A stretch of 64,000 bases of DNA from Paramecium pentaurelia (taxonomy: Eukaryota; Ciliophora; Oligohymenophorea; Peniculida; Parameciidae): the NCBI GenBank assembly GCA_905183005.1, contig CAJJDO010000063.1, positions 270,408 to 334,407 of the forward strand. The letters run 5' to 3'. The position numbers and the translations under genes are program-made. Under the pieces are notes generated by a model that did no database searches, had not been told where the DNA came from, and worked only from the letters and a program-made list of their open reading frames with translations. Below are positions 11,517-23,542 of this stretch, in pieces (position 1 is the stretch's first letter; each line of letters opens with the position of its first letter).

Positions 11517-12746
11517 TCAATTTAATTGAAGTCTTTCTCTTAAATATTCTTTAAGTGTAACAATCTTATCCTAAATATGATCAGATATTCTTGATATGAG
11601 ATCTTAGGTCTAAACTCTGGATTGAGTTTCCATCTAATAAATGTCTTATTATTATCTACACCATTAATCTTGTCCTTCTAAATTATTCTATTGTTTAAAT
11701 TATCTTTTACCTAATTTCTCTCTACTTCAGCAGCATGATATTCAACTTTCCCTTCTGATTCTTCAATAATGCTTTGATAATTAAGTATTGCTTATTCTAA
11801 ATTCTATCTTTGATCTGATCTAATTTTATTTAACATTATGTTATTACAAGGTATTTTTCTCATTTGTTAAATCTGCCAAGAACTATTACCAATTCAAACT
11901 TTATTATTTCTCAATAGATTCATCATTTCCTTTACTTTCAACTATCTGAACTCTTAAATTAGCCAACAATTAAAGCACTTTCTTAGCTGTGTCTGAATCT
12001 GATTTTGAAGACAATTAAGTCATCATTGTTAATATTGGTTAAAATAATAAACCTGTAGATTGACTATCAATTAATTAAATAATAATACTTTTGTAATCTC
12101 TATAGAACTTTATTGAATCTTCCCTTAACTTAAATAAATGAAGAACCTCCAGATAAATGTTCAATAAGTGCATATGCTTCATCAATTGCTGAAATAGCTT
12201 CAGTATGATCCTTAATTTTTGATTAGAATTCTGCATATTATAAATCTCTTTCACTCTATCCTGCATTTGTTTTCTTTGTATTTTCTTCAATTTCTACTGA
12301 GACTTCAGCAATTTTGTTAAGTGATCTTTATAAATTGTTAGTGTTTTCCTAATATTATGATAATATGTCTAACATCAACTATTTTTTAGTGTGCTTTCAA
12401 TTAGCTTTGATGATAAGCTAAATTAGTTGAAAAATCATGCAATAATCTATTACAAGAAGCTTATGTATTTTGAATGAAGAGATCTGCATCCTTTTGTTCT
12501 TATTCTAACATGAATCTGAAGTTATTATGCTTTGTATTTACCTTATATTGTTAATATAACTTTGAATTTCATGGACAGGTGATCCAGTGGCAAGACTGAT
12601 TTGAATAGCATTCAAAAATGTTTTACCCAAATGATGGTCATCAATTTCGGTTAAGATTATCTTTGGATCTGTGCCTAATTTGCATAATGCCTATTATCCT
12701 ATGTGAATACTACCAAGCCAATTAGAACTAATAATAGTATTTTCAT
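11517..12746 (-). CDS. trichocyst matrix protein (TMP family)
   Basis: The start MKILLLVLIGLAL is a signal peptide once a 23-nt intron within it is removed. Next comes the TMP signature LTEIDDHHLGKTFLNAIQISLATGSPVHEIQSYINNI, after which a second intron follows. Long helical, Asp/Gln/Lys-rich segments with heptad patterns follow, ending LKEYLRERLQLN before TGA at 11517. TMPs are secretory precursors cleaved in the Golgi and packed as a crystal in trichocysts, the defensive extrusive organelles of Paramecium. The LGKTFL...IQISL...G.P..EIQ motif is shared by most TMPs. Positions of internal introns beyond the first two are not resolved. Confidence 0.88.
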
Positions 12747-12870
12747 TTTATTATTATTATTAAAAACGAATACAAATTATAAATACATTCTTTTGGAAGT
12801 GTACTCATAATAACATTTTGATACAAACATATATCTATAAATATATATATATTTATATAATAAATTATTT

Positions 12871-13183
12871 ATGACTTCAATTATTCGCAAATTCTAGAAT
12901 GAAACCCTAATCAAAAATCATGTTTTCTCATTTGTAGGTTTTATGGCTGGATTGAAATTGTGTGATTATTTGCTTTTTGATGATGTATTTTGAAAAAGCA
13001 TAATAGAAATAATTTTAAGAATTGAAAGAAGATATGGAAGATGAATTTTGGGCTCATAATGGTGAGCCTACATAGATCTAACCTTATATAGTTGATTCTG
13101 TAAAAGGAGGTAAAAGAAAATCTTGGATTTATATTATGTATGAGAAGGATCAATTAATTAAAAAGAAAGATGAGTTTGATTGA
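12871..13183 (+). CDS. 96-residue small protein with N-terminal hydrophobic segment
   Basis: A 22-nt intron separates the N-terminal part (MTSIIRKFQNETLIKNHVFSF and a moderately hydrophobic GFMAGLKLCDYLLF) from a charged C-terminal part (ELKEDMEDEFWAHNGEP...YIVDSVKGGKRKSWIYIMYEK). The pattern of a short membrane anchor plus soluble tail fits a mitochondrial or ER protein. No family recognised. The standard-code frame opposite is a shadow. Confidence 0.6.
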
Positions 13184-13226
13184 ATGAGTTGTTATATAAT
13201 ATTAAATATATATATATTAATATATA

Positions 13227-14745
13227 TCAATCAGATTCATCATCACTAAAGGGATAATCTATATGATAGACATGATTTGAATTTTTATCCTTAACTACTT
13301 ATATATGTTCATTTGTTTTAAATGAACTTATATCAATTGATTTGAATTTCTTAAATTCTTCTGAAAGAGTAGAGACTGATGAATGTTTTACTGAATTTCT
13401 TTTCCAAATTTCCCCTGCTCCAAAAAGGAAACAAAGTTATTTAATTTTTTTCTCACTAACTTATGTTTCTTAAGGTTTCCAATTCAAAAATCGAGCCATA
13501 TTCTTTTTCAATCTATCCCTTGGTAAATCTGATTAGTTCTATACATTTTTAACCCAAGGGTGATCCAAAGCTTATTATGGAGTGAGTCTTTTTTAAGGAT
13601 CAAATTATAATAAATTGCTTATCAACTCTTTAGCTTAATAAGATATCTAATCCCAAATGGGACCAATCATTTCATATTTACATTATTAAATCTTGTCGAT
13701 CAAATCATTTAAATAATCAGAATTAAATGGTAATTCTCCACTTAACATAACATATAAAATCACTCCTGCACTCCATAAATCAACTTATTCACTAAATAAA
13801 TGAATGTTATTACTTGTACAAACCTCCTGAAAATATCTCTGGTGCTGAAAAAGCAACTGTTCCTGTATATGTCCACATCTCAATTTTTCCATGTTCATTC
13901 AAATTTCCAAATTCTTTGTATCCATCTGTAAATTTGGATACCTTTATTAGATAATAAATATTATTTACATTGAAATCTGTTATCTTGATAGATCTACCAT
14001 CTTCTGCGCATAAAATATTATTTGGTTTCAAGTCTCTATGACAACAATAGTTTTCATGCATATAATCAATTGCTTCTAATATTTACTTGAATAAGATTCT
14101 GGCAATGCACTCTATTCTTATTTATTCAAATACCACTATAATTCTTCTATTTTTAAATCACTTCAAACATTTCGCTACCTTTAACCTTCTCCATTACTAC
14201 ATAAACAGTTCCAGTTGATTAAAATCCTTCGTTCCATTGAATATATAATTCCTCCATTTTTACAATACGAGGATGACTCAACTTTTTTAGATTCTTGAAT
14301 TCCAATATCATCTAACTCATATATGAATATTATCTACATTCTTCACAATTTCCTCAGCATCTGTTTTAACTGTCTTACATGCGAACTCTTATCCATCTAT
14401 CTTTCTTGTTATACTTTTTACTAATCCTATACATCCTTCTCCTAATACTTCCCCTTCTACATACTTTTCTTAATATTCACTCAGCTCAAATTTTATATAT
14501 TTATAATCATCCCCTTCCAACTCAATACTTATTCTACTTAAAAATTATTATATTTCCTATTCTTTATTATTTCCATTATCGTTCTTATTTATTAATTGTA
14601 ACATCTACCCTAATCTATTCTACATCAAACTATTACCCTTGAACTTATTCTTTAATTGCTGCAATGTACTTGTCTATGCATTATCACAAATAGGAGCTCG
14701 AGAAAATGAAAATTTGCTCTTTCTTCTCTAATTTTATAAATCCAT
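13227..14745 (-). CDS. Ser/Thr protein kinase with DFN in place of DFG
   Basis: A protein of roughly 475 residues with an N-terminal basic/Gln-rich extension of about 100, then a kinase domain. Gly-loop: LGEGCIGLVK. Lysine: FACKTV. Then EFKNLKKLSHPRIVKMEEL (alpha-C and beta-4), catalytic loop HRDLKPNN, Mg loop ITDFNVSKF (DFN, not DFG) split by a 27-nt intron, and GTVAFSAPE. A C-terminal tail of about 110 residues follows the domain. The catalytic Lys, HRD Asp and DFN Asp are present, so it is probably active; DFN occurs in some CAMK/AGC-like ciliate kinases. Substrates unknown. Confidence 0.9.
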
Positions 14746-15333
14746 ATTTTATTTAATAATATTTTCAATTCATAAAATAATTTGATCTTTTGAATATTAA
14801 CGTATATGTTAGCTATTCATCATTTAATATCATTTATTTTTAAATATAAAAAAGATAAACAATAAAAATAGTAATGTAAATAAATTTTATGTTGATATAA
14901 ATAATGTAATAATCTAAGAATTCTATTATAAAATCAATAAATTCTAACTTTACTACTATTAACACTATATCCAAAAAAATAGCTTAAATTTAATAATTGA
15001 CATTTCCATTATCAAACATTTTTTTGTTGTCAATTATTAAAATAAATTAATATTAAATGAGAAACATATATGCTAGAAAAATTCTATTCATAAACTTATA
15101 TTTTATAGTAATGATTCTCTATTTAAAAACCAATTTAATCAAAAAAGACAATTAATATAAACCTAAGGTTCTCTTAGTTAAGAAGTAATTCCTCTAAAAT
15201 TCAATTAAGTATTAATTAAATACCAAAAAGTATAATAATGTAATGTTCATCTAGTACTGTCAAAATAACATATAAAACATTAATATTCTATAATTTATTT
15301 ATAAAGGAGTAATTATATATTTTATAATATTAC
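14746..15333. other. AT-rich intergenic stretch with inverted repeat
   Basis: About 590 bp without a coding frame I can support. It contains the 13-bp inverted repeat listed separately and many T/A runs. Confidence 0.6.
14990..15040. repeat. 13-bp perfect inverted repeat, intergenic
   Basis: TTAATAATTGACA (14990-15002) and TGTCAATTATTAA (15028-15040) are exact reverse complements with a 25-nt spacer. No gene overlaps. It could form a stem-loop or be a protein-binding site; such AT-rich arms can also arise by chance. Confidence 0.8.
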
Positions 15334-15933
15334 TCAAAATTTTATTTTATTCAAAAATTCCTTTTCAATCATCTTTGATATCTATCTTTCAATTACTTAC
15401 ACTTATTTATCATTTCTTTCCATAATCTTATCCGAAAATATAATCTCATTATTATATGTAACTATCATTTAATTTTCAATCTGTTCTTCAATTGTGAGTA
15501 TTTGAGTTGATTTTTAATTACTTACACCTATATTAGAATCAAATTGTTTCTGTGTAACAATGTTGAAGTAATTTACTTGAAATCTATTTAGATGACTTTA
15601 TAAAGTAGAATGAATTCTAAAGTCAAATATTATATATATATACCTTCTATATGTTGATTAATCAGAAAATACAAATATTTTTATTTAACCTTCTAAATCA
15701 TTCATTTCCATAAAAAATTGATTAAAAGGATCAAAATATACAGTTGGAAATGATTTTTCTGATATTTTATTTGCTTTTAATTGAGCTTAGAGAACTATTT
15801 CATCCTCCTTTAACTTAAACTCAAGGTTCAATTTTCTATATTCATACCAATTAAATAAGGCTAAAGGAGCACATATTAATGGGGTATAAACAAGTAATGG
15901 TTTAAGTTTTATCTTTATTGGCCCTATTCTCAT
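15334..15933 (-). CDS. 190-residue membrane-anchored protein of unknown function
   Basis: One 27-nt intron (GTATAT...TTTAG) interrupts the frame. The N-terminus MRIGPIKIKLKPLLVYTPLICAPLALFNW is basic, then hydrophobic: a signal anchor. The rest is a soluble charged domain (KLKEDEIVLQAQLKANK, FPTVYFDPFNQFFMEMND, STLQSHLNRFQVNYFNIV) and a helical C-terminus ending EFLNKIKF. It could be a mitochondrial inner-membrane or ER protein. The start lies 38 bp from the divergent zinc-finger gene. Confidence 0.65.
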
Positions 15934-15971
15934 AATAAAATTCTAACCAACAATTATTTAATTAAATAATC

Positions 15972-17844
<1,873 letters not shown>

Positions 17845-17890
17845 TGCATTTTTGTTTATTACTTATATAAATATATAGAAAAATGTTTAC

Positions 17891-18554
17891 TCAAAATCCA
17901 TTCATATTTGATTAGTTCTATGGATTGGTATTGGTTCTGTTAGAATTGAAAGCTTTTAATTATTCTAACAATTTTGCATTTTATTAGCGCAATCCTTCTG
18001 TTTCTTTGCACATCATTTCGTATTCTCTAAAAAAGTCTTTCTTTTTTAACTATTCTCTTTATTTGATATTGAGCTGAGTAATTTCTTCTATCTAATTAAA
18101 TCTATTTTGATACCTCATCTGATAATTATTTGATAGTATTTTCAAGATTCTCTATTTATTCTAATCTTTAGATTGGATTCAAAGATCCTCTATATATATC
18201 AGGTTCACTATCTTCAATTTATTATTGTTATTATTATTATAGTTAAAGTTAAGATTAAGTCAACTATTGTTAAAGTGAACTAGTTGTCATTCTGAGTTAA
18301 TTGATTTCAGTTTGCAATTTCTGAGCCTCACTAATTCTTTGCATCTGCTCACCTTCAACTTATTATTTTAAATAGTAGATTTCATCTAATAACATGCTAA
18401 ATCTTTTATAATTTTTGGATAGAAATTGCTTTAGATCAAAGAGCTAATTAGTTTTTTCATAATTATTGGAATTTTCAATAAAATCTTCTAGATACTTGAT
18501 TTTTATTTTAAGTTTCTCATTCTCAAAACAAAATTGAGATTGATTAATATTCAT
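17891..18554 (-). CDS. coiled-coil protein
   Basis: About 210 residues, beginning MNINQSQFCFENEKLKIKIK, with heptad-rich Leu/Glu/Gln segments (YLEDFIENSNNYEKTNQLFDLKQFL, RISEAQKLQTEINQLR, EEITQLNIKQREQLKKKDFF, CKETEGLRQQNAKLLEQL). It ends NPQNQSNMNGF and TGA. A run of TAA/TAG codons mid-protein gives a Gln patch. Length modulo three implies one intron, not placed. The first M sits just inside the tail of the upstream locus. Likely structural or basal-body associated. Confidence 0.65.
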
Positions 18555-18569
18555 TATATTAAATATTTA

Positions 18570-18986
18570 AGAACCCATAAATTATAATATGAATATTGTT
18601 CCTATTTAATAATAAAAGTTTCTTAGAAAGATTGTTGTCTATGTGATAGGACATTTAATAATTAACTTAATAGATTTCCCTCTGTTGAGCTTTAAAATTT
18701 GATTTTGGTTACCAATATCTCCTTTTCAGTTCTGTGATCAATCTGTCCTCGTCTAATTATTGTTGTTCCGCCCAGCTACTGATGATGTATGCGGGATTTT
18801 TAAGTAAATGTTTATTCTTAGCTCTATAAATTGTCTTAATAATTAATGAAATATCAATAAAAAGACTCATGAATTTGAATTAATTGTCCTTCTCTTCATG
18901 AATTCCAAGACCTTCTCATAAGATCCAGAAATTACAATCTTCAGATTTCCATTCAAACGATGTTCACTAATTAGAGATTAAATCAT
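18570..18986 (-). pseudogene. hypothetical protein gene with a -1 frame break
   Basis: Two open frames read as one protein if one base is restored near 18925: MIQSLISEHRLNGNLKIVISG..YEKV continues as LGIHEEKDNQFKFMSLF, then IDISLIIKTIYRAKNKHLLKNPAYII, SSWAEQQQLDEDRLITELKRRYW. Without the shift the first frame stops at TGA after about 40 residues. The shift falls at GTC|TTG, where GTC-CTT-GGA would continue the protein. Options are a real one-base deletion, an assembly error or programmed frameshifting. An independent start at MSLFID (18870) is also possible. The 3' end near 18570 is uncertain. No family recognised. Confidence 0.45.
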
Positions 18987-19020
18987 TAAAACGTTAATAT
19001 ATATTATATCCACACTAACT

Positions 19021-19049
19021 AGACAACAAATGGCCCTCAGCCATTGTCT
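19021..19049 (+). other. GC-richer hairpin followed by T-run
   Basis: AGACAA pairs with TTGTCT and TGGC pairs with GCCA around the loop CCTCA; a 4-nt bulge (CAAA) sits on one side and TTTTT follows. It lies between two minus-strand genes. On the plus strand it resembles a terminator-like hairpin. No transcript is evident. Confidence 0.4.
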
Positions 19050-19140
19050 TTTTACAAATAAAAAATTCTATTTAAATTTTTATTTTAGGAGAACTATTTT
19101 ATAAAAAAAAAGATTATTATATTTTTATTTAAAATATTAT

Positions 19141-20629
19141 TCATTTTCTTCTAGAACTCTTATGATGATGATTCATTAACACATGTTACTTTTTCTAAAG
19201 ATCAACATATATACTATTTATTTTATTATCTGTGCTTTCAGATTATATAAATCTATCATATTTTTGTTTATATTCTTTTTATTTTGATTAATAAAGTGGA
19301 ACATTCTATTTCTATTACTACTATCGCTAATCAAGTATATTCAATGAATCTGTAACTTTAAAATTTTAATCTGCTTAAACTTATGGTAAAGTTAATTAAG
19401 GTTAATCTAATTAAAGTGTTTATGTATTGGTTCCATCCTCAGGACTATCAAATTATGACTTATTTTGAATTTGTTACTCTTAAGGGGCCTCTTCAGATAA
19501 AGGCATTTAAACTTCATATTATCCTAATTCCTTGAATTAATATAAATCATGAAGACTCTCTTAATGGTTGTTAAGAACATAATTTAATTCAAGCATTTCC
19601 TTAAATAAAGGGTCTACCTTTGCAAATTTTTAATAATATTCCTTTGGAGGAGCTCTCAAATTAAATTTATCCAAAATATTCTAAGTATATTTTATATCTT
19701 ATTTTTTCTAAACTTAAGGTTGATTATTAAGCAATCCAACAAATTTGAGTTTTTCGTCTGATTTCTCAAAATTATGCTAAAGCATTTTAGGTCTTGAAAA
19801 TGGAACTTGTGGTTTATTCATATGTAAAACTAATTTTACTGAAGGAGAGACTTAATTAACATTTAGTTAAAGATGAGATAGTAAATATTTAGTTTAAGCT
19901 GATACTTACACATTTTGTTCTTCAAATTATTCAATTTTGGTAGAATCCTTTCTAACTATTTTTTGGGGTTTCAATTTTTCACTTAAATGTTTCGCAAATG
20001 TTAATCCATCCCCAGATAGATTAGGAAACATAAGCTTCCTTCCTAAAAAAGTTTTTTCTTATGCTTTTCTCTTCTATTCCAATTTCTTTTACATTATAAT
20101 CTAATCTTAAATTCTCTCATATTCTAAAAACTTAGATGTGAAGATTTTATCTATTTATCCTCTAATATATGCATCTGATACATACAAACCATTTGAATAA
20201 AATATCATTATATGATAGCAATCATATACAAATCTTCAATTATTTTGAAAAACTACCTAATGTTCACTTATTCTTTATATTATGGGTCCTTCCATAAATA
20301 CCAATGAATATTATAAGTGATTAAGAAAAGAATGTAATTGATAATCTCATCTTTTGGTTAGCTTAATTAAGCAAATAACTTGACATATGTTTTTGAGAAT
20401 TTATCTTTTAGCTGTGTTTATCCACCTCGAAACTTTAAGTCAAGTACTTATTTTAATTTATTTCTTTACTTATATCAATACCAATTAAAGTTAATTTTGA
20501 AACTCTCTTCAACTAAAGGCTTTAAAGAACTTTATTTTTAAGTTATACATTTTCAATATTTTTCAATATCGCATTTTCAATTATGTGCTGCATTTAATTT
20601 TACAATTCTTCTTCTGTGCTATTCGACAT
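19141..20629 (-). CDS. Gln/Lys-rich protein of unknown function
   Basis: It starts MSNSTEEELQNQMQHIIE at 20629 and ends ...VLMNHHHKSSRRK with TGA at 19141. In between are charged, Gln-rich stretches (KKLEQKRKAQEKTFLGRKLMFPNLSGDGLTFAKHL, split here by composition) and a Pro-rich basic part (QVPFSRPKMLQHNF, NLRAPPKEYYQKFAKVDPLF). Small introns are needed around 20250-20450 but not placed. About 480 residues. It is probably disordered and may be cytoskeletal; no domain recognised. Confidence 0.55.
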
Positions 20630-20759
20630 TTTTGTTAAAAATTGATTAAATAATCTATATAAATATACTAATAAACTAATCCACTTTTTATAAATGCGAT
20701 TAAAAAATATGAACAAATTGGAAATATATTTTATTTTTAAATACAGATCTTTTTCAAAC

Positions 20760-22251
20760 TCATTCCAAGTAATCTTCACATTTATCATTAATACATTTAT
20801 ATAGATCTGATGCGGTTTTACTGTCAGATAGACATGAGACATACTAGAATTATTAAATAAATTTTACCCCTGAAATACCCTCATTTTCTCCAACAGATTT
20901 GCAATTTTGCATAGCAGGCACACAACCTGAATCCTTTGCACAGGCATTCACTTAATTAGTGCATTCCCATTCTAAACATTATTTGAAATCAGCAGGCGTT
21001 TCTTCTTCCTCACCTTCTTCACCTTATTCACCTTCTTCTCCTTCCTCTCCTTCTCCTCCTTCTTCTCCTTCTTCTCCTTCTCCTTATTCTCCTTCTTCGC
21101 TTTCTTCGCCTTCAGCTTAACCTTCTTCTTCTCCTTCACTGTCGCTATTGCTTTCGCTTTCTTCATCCTCACTTTCTTTTTCTTTCTCCTCTTCTTCTCC
21201 TTTACCTTCTTCAGTTTTTGGTTTTTTCTCTACTTTACCTTTTTCAGATTTTGGTTCAGCCTTACCCTAATTACCTTTTGGTTCTGGCTTTCCTTATTCT
21301 TTTGGTTCAGTTTTACCTTAATCAGCTTTTGGCTCAGGTTTACCTTAATCACTTTTTGGTTCAGCTTTACCTAATAGATATTTACTAAATTTAACCTTAA
21401 TCTGGTTTTGGTTCAGCTTTTCCTTTATCAGCTGGTTTGCCTTAATCAGCTTTTGGTTCAGGTTTACCTTAATCACTTTTTGGTTCAGCTTTGCCTAATA
21501 AAATTCTATTAATTTTTTACCTTAGTCTTATTTTGGTTCCGGTTTTCCTTAATCGGTTGGTTTGCCTTAATCTGGTTTAGCCCCAGGTTTACCTTCATCA
21601 CTTTTTGGTTCTGCTTTACCTAATAAAATAAGATTATTTTTTACCTTAATCTTATTTTGGTTCAGGTTTTCCTTAATCGGCTGGTTTGCCTTTATCAGTT
21701 TTTGGCTCAGCTTTGCCTAATAAAATTCTATTAATTTTTACCTTAGTCTTATTTTGGTTCCGGTTTACCTTAATCGGCTGGTTTGCCTTATTCTGGTTTA
21801 GCCCCAGTTGTACCTTAATCACTTTTTGGTTCTGCTTTACCTAAGAAAATAAGATTATTTTTTACCTTAATCTTATTTTGGTTCAGGTTTTCCTTAATCG
21901 GCTGGTTTGCCTTAATCAGGTTTAGCCCCTGTTTTAGCTGCATCAGCCTTAGGATCTGTTTTCCCTTTTTTATATGGTTTAAAATTACCTTAATCTGGTT
22001 TTGACTCAGCCTTGCCTTAATCTGCCGTTGGAGTTTTAGTTACAGTTGGTTAAGTAGAAACTGGTTATCCTTAAACAGGTGTATTTACATCTCCAAATAT
22101 CATAGATTCCTCTACTTCGTTTATCCTATCGCTACTTCGATTAAAATATAAAATACTGTTTTGATGATAAATGATGGAATGCTCCTTCCTGTCCCACTTA
22201 TCGAGCTATTAGAATTGTACTTAAACAAAATAATAGGACTAAAGTTTTCAT
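20760..22251 (-). CDS. secreted repeat protein with Cys-rich C-terminal domain
   Basis: Signal peptide MKTLVLLFCLSTILIA, then a 31-nt intron and NTPVQGQPVSTQPTV. Next is a tandem array of about 33-residue units (KAEPKSDQGTTGAKPEQG + KPADQGKPEPKQDQ), each carrying its own 25-26 nt intron. Then an acidic Glu/Gly run (EEGEEGEEGEGEEG), and finally a compact Cys domain: CLEWECTNQVNACAKDSGC, PAMQNCKS, SCLSDSKTASDLYKCINDKC, ending EDYLE. An intron splits the Cys domain at SG|Y. The neighbour at 22395-23504 shares the domain and the intron position, so they are paralogues. Likely secreted, or carried in a secretory organelle or surface coat. Function unknown. Confidence 0.8.
21371..21865 (-). repeat. 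tandem exon+intron repeat units (~124 bp)
   Basis: Five near-identical introns of 25-26 nt lie at 21371-21395, 21495-21520, 21620-21644, 21717-21741 and 21841-21865. Spacing is 124, 125, 97 and 124 bp. Exons between them encode the K-P-x-x-Q-G repeat of the secreted protein, all split in the same phase (G|GC). The whole exon-intron unit has been duplicated. Confidence 0.9.
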
Positions 22252-22394
22252 AATTAAAATTTATTTAATATCTAATTAATACAATTACTATTAGAACCAA
22301 ATGATATCTTGGTTTAGAATTGGTTTTTAATTTTAACTATGAGCTTATGTTTTCTTAAATATAATATATGAATATTTTAAATGTAGAATTATTT

Positions 22395-23504
22395 TCACTA
22401 CAAGCACTTAGATTAAACACATTCAAGTAGGGCAACAGCAGGCTTACTTTCATTAATGCAATCCAAATACTAAAAATATAATATTAAGAGCCTTACAGCT
22501 TGATATCCAGCAACATAAACTACATTCTTGCATGATTCTAATTTTTAGTTGCAACTCTTGTCACAACCTTTTGCTTATGATTCGCATTTATCTTCAATGC
22601 ATGATCTGAATTTTTTTTCTTCAGGGCTTTATTTTGGTTCATCTTTTTTCTTTTCCTCTTTCTTTTCATCCTTCTTTTCTTTCTTCTCATCTTTTTTCTC
22701 ATCCTTCTTTTCTTTCTTCTCATCTTTCTTCTCATCCTTCTTGTCTTTCTTTTCATCTTTCTTCTCGTCCTTCTCTTTCTTTTCATCTTTTTTTTCCTCT
22801 TTCTTTTCATCCTTCTTGTCTTTCTTCTCATCTTTCTTTTCATCTTTTTTCTCATCCTTCTTTTCATCTTTCTTCTCGTCCTTCTTTTCATCTTTCTTCT
22901 CGTCCTTCTTCTCATCTTTCTTTTCATCTTTTTTCTCATCCTTCTTCTCATCTTTCTTCTCATCTTTCTTCTCATCTTTCTTCTCATCCTTCTTCTCATC
23001 CTTCTTTTCATCTTTCTTCTTTTCATCTTTCTTCTCGTCCTTCTTCTCATCTTTCTTCTCATCCTTTTTTTCATCTTTTTTCTCATCCTTCTTCTCATCC
23101 TTCTTCTCATCTTTCTTCTCATCTTTCTTCTCATCTTTCTTCTCATCCTTGTTTTCATCTTTCTTCTTTTCATCTTTCTTCTCGTCCTTCTTTTCATCTT
23201 TCTTCTCGTCCTTCTTCTCATCTTTCTTTTCATCTTTCTTTTCATCTTTCTTCTCATCTTTCTTCTCATCCTTCTTCTCATCTTTCTTTTCATCTTTCTT
23301 TTCATCTTTCTTTTCATCTTTCTTTTCTTCCTTTTTCGGTTCTTCTTTCTTGCTATCATCCTTTTTTGGTTCTTCTTTCTTACTATCATCCTTTTTGGGT
23401 TCTTCTTTCTTACTATCGTCCTTTTTAACGGTATCTCCAAGGTGATTGATAGCCTTACAAGATATTAAAGATATGAAAAGCAAACAGATTAGGATTCTTT
23501 TCAT
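22395..23504 (-). CDS. secreted Lys/Asp/Glu-repeat protein with Cys-rich C-terminal domain
   Basis: Signal peptide MKRILICLLFISLIS. Then NHLGDTVKK, three KKDDSKKEEP units and more than 50 copies of KKDE(K), a highly charged, soluble low-complexity array. The C-terminal domain is Cys-rich (SCIEDKCESQAKGCDKSCNQ, LESCKN, YLDCINESKPAVALLECV, SKC), ends LQ at TGA 22395, and carries a 27-nt intron at YQA|Y, matching the intron of the gene to its left. The standard-code frames on both strands here (Phe/Ser-rich or Arg/Lys/Met-rich) are shadows. Likely a secreted or vesicle matrix protein. Confidence 0.85.
22640..23330 (-). repeat. KKDE-coding minisatellite
   Basis: A 12-bp imperfect tandem repeat (AAAGAYGARAAG-type on the minus strand), in frame with the secreted protein. 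Third-position variation among units shows the array is not newly expanded. Confidence 0.9.
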
Positions 23505-23542
23505 TAATTAAATTTTATTTATATTTAATTAAAAAAGTTCAG

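Noticed and set aside
14379..14642. Leu/Ile-rich plus ORF
   Set aside because: Antisense of the kinase N-terminus; no signal beyond hydrophobic composition of reverse-complemented coding DNA.
5477..15200. Similar intergenic words GGTTCTGTTAGTTAAGAA (near 5480) and GGTTCTCTTAGTTAAGAA (near 15168)
   Set aside because: Two copies with one mismatch in different contexts; too little to claim an element without a genome-wide count.
20600..20842. 80-residue minus ORF joining two genes
   Set aside because: It reads across the stop region of the secreted Cys gene and the start of the next gene in a third frame; both real genes explain the DNA.
22538..23445. Arg/Lys/Met-rich and Phe/Ser- or His/Ser/Leu-rich ORFs of about 260-300 residues
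   Set aside because: Shadows of the KKDE repeat. Only the minus frame from 23504 has a signal peptide and joins a Cys domain.
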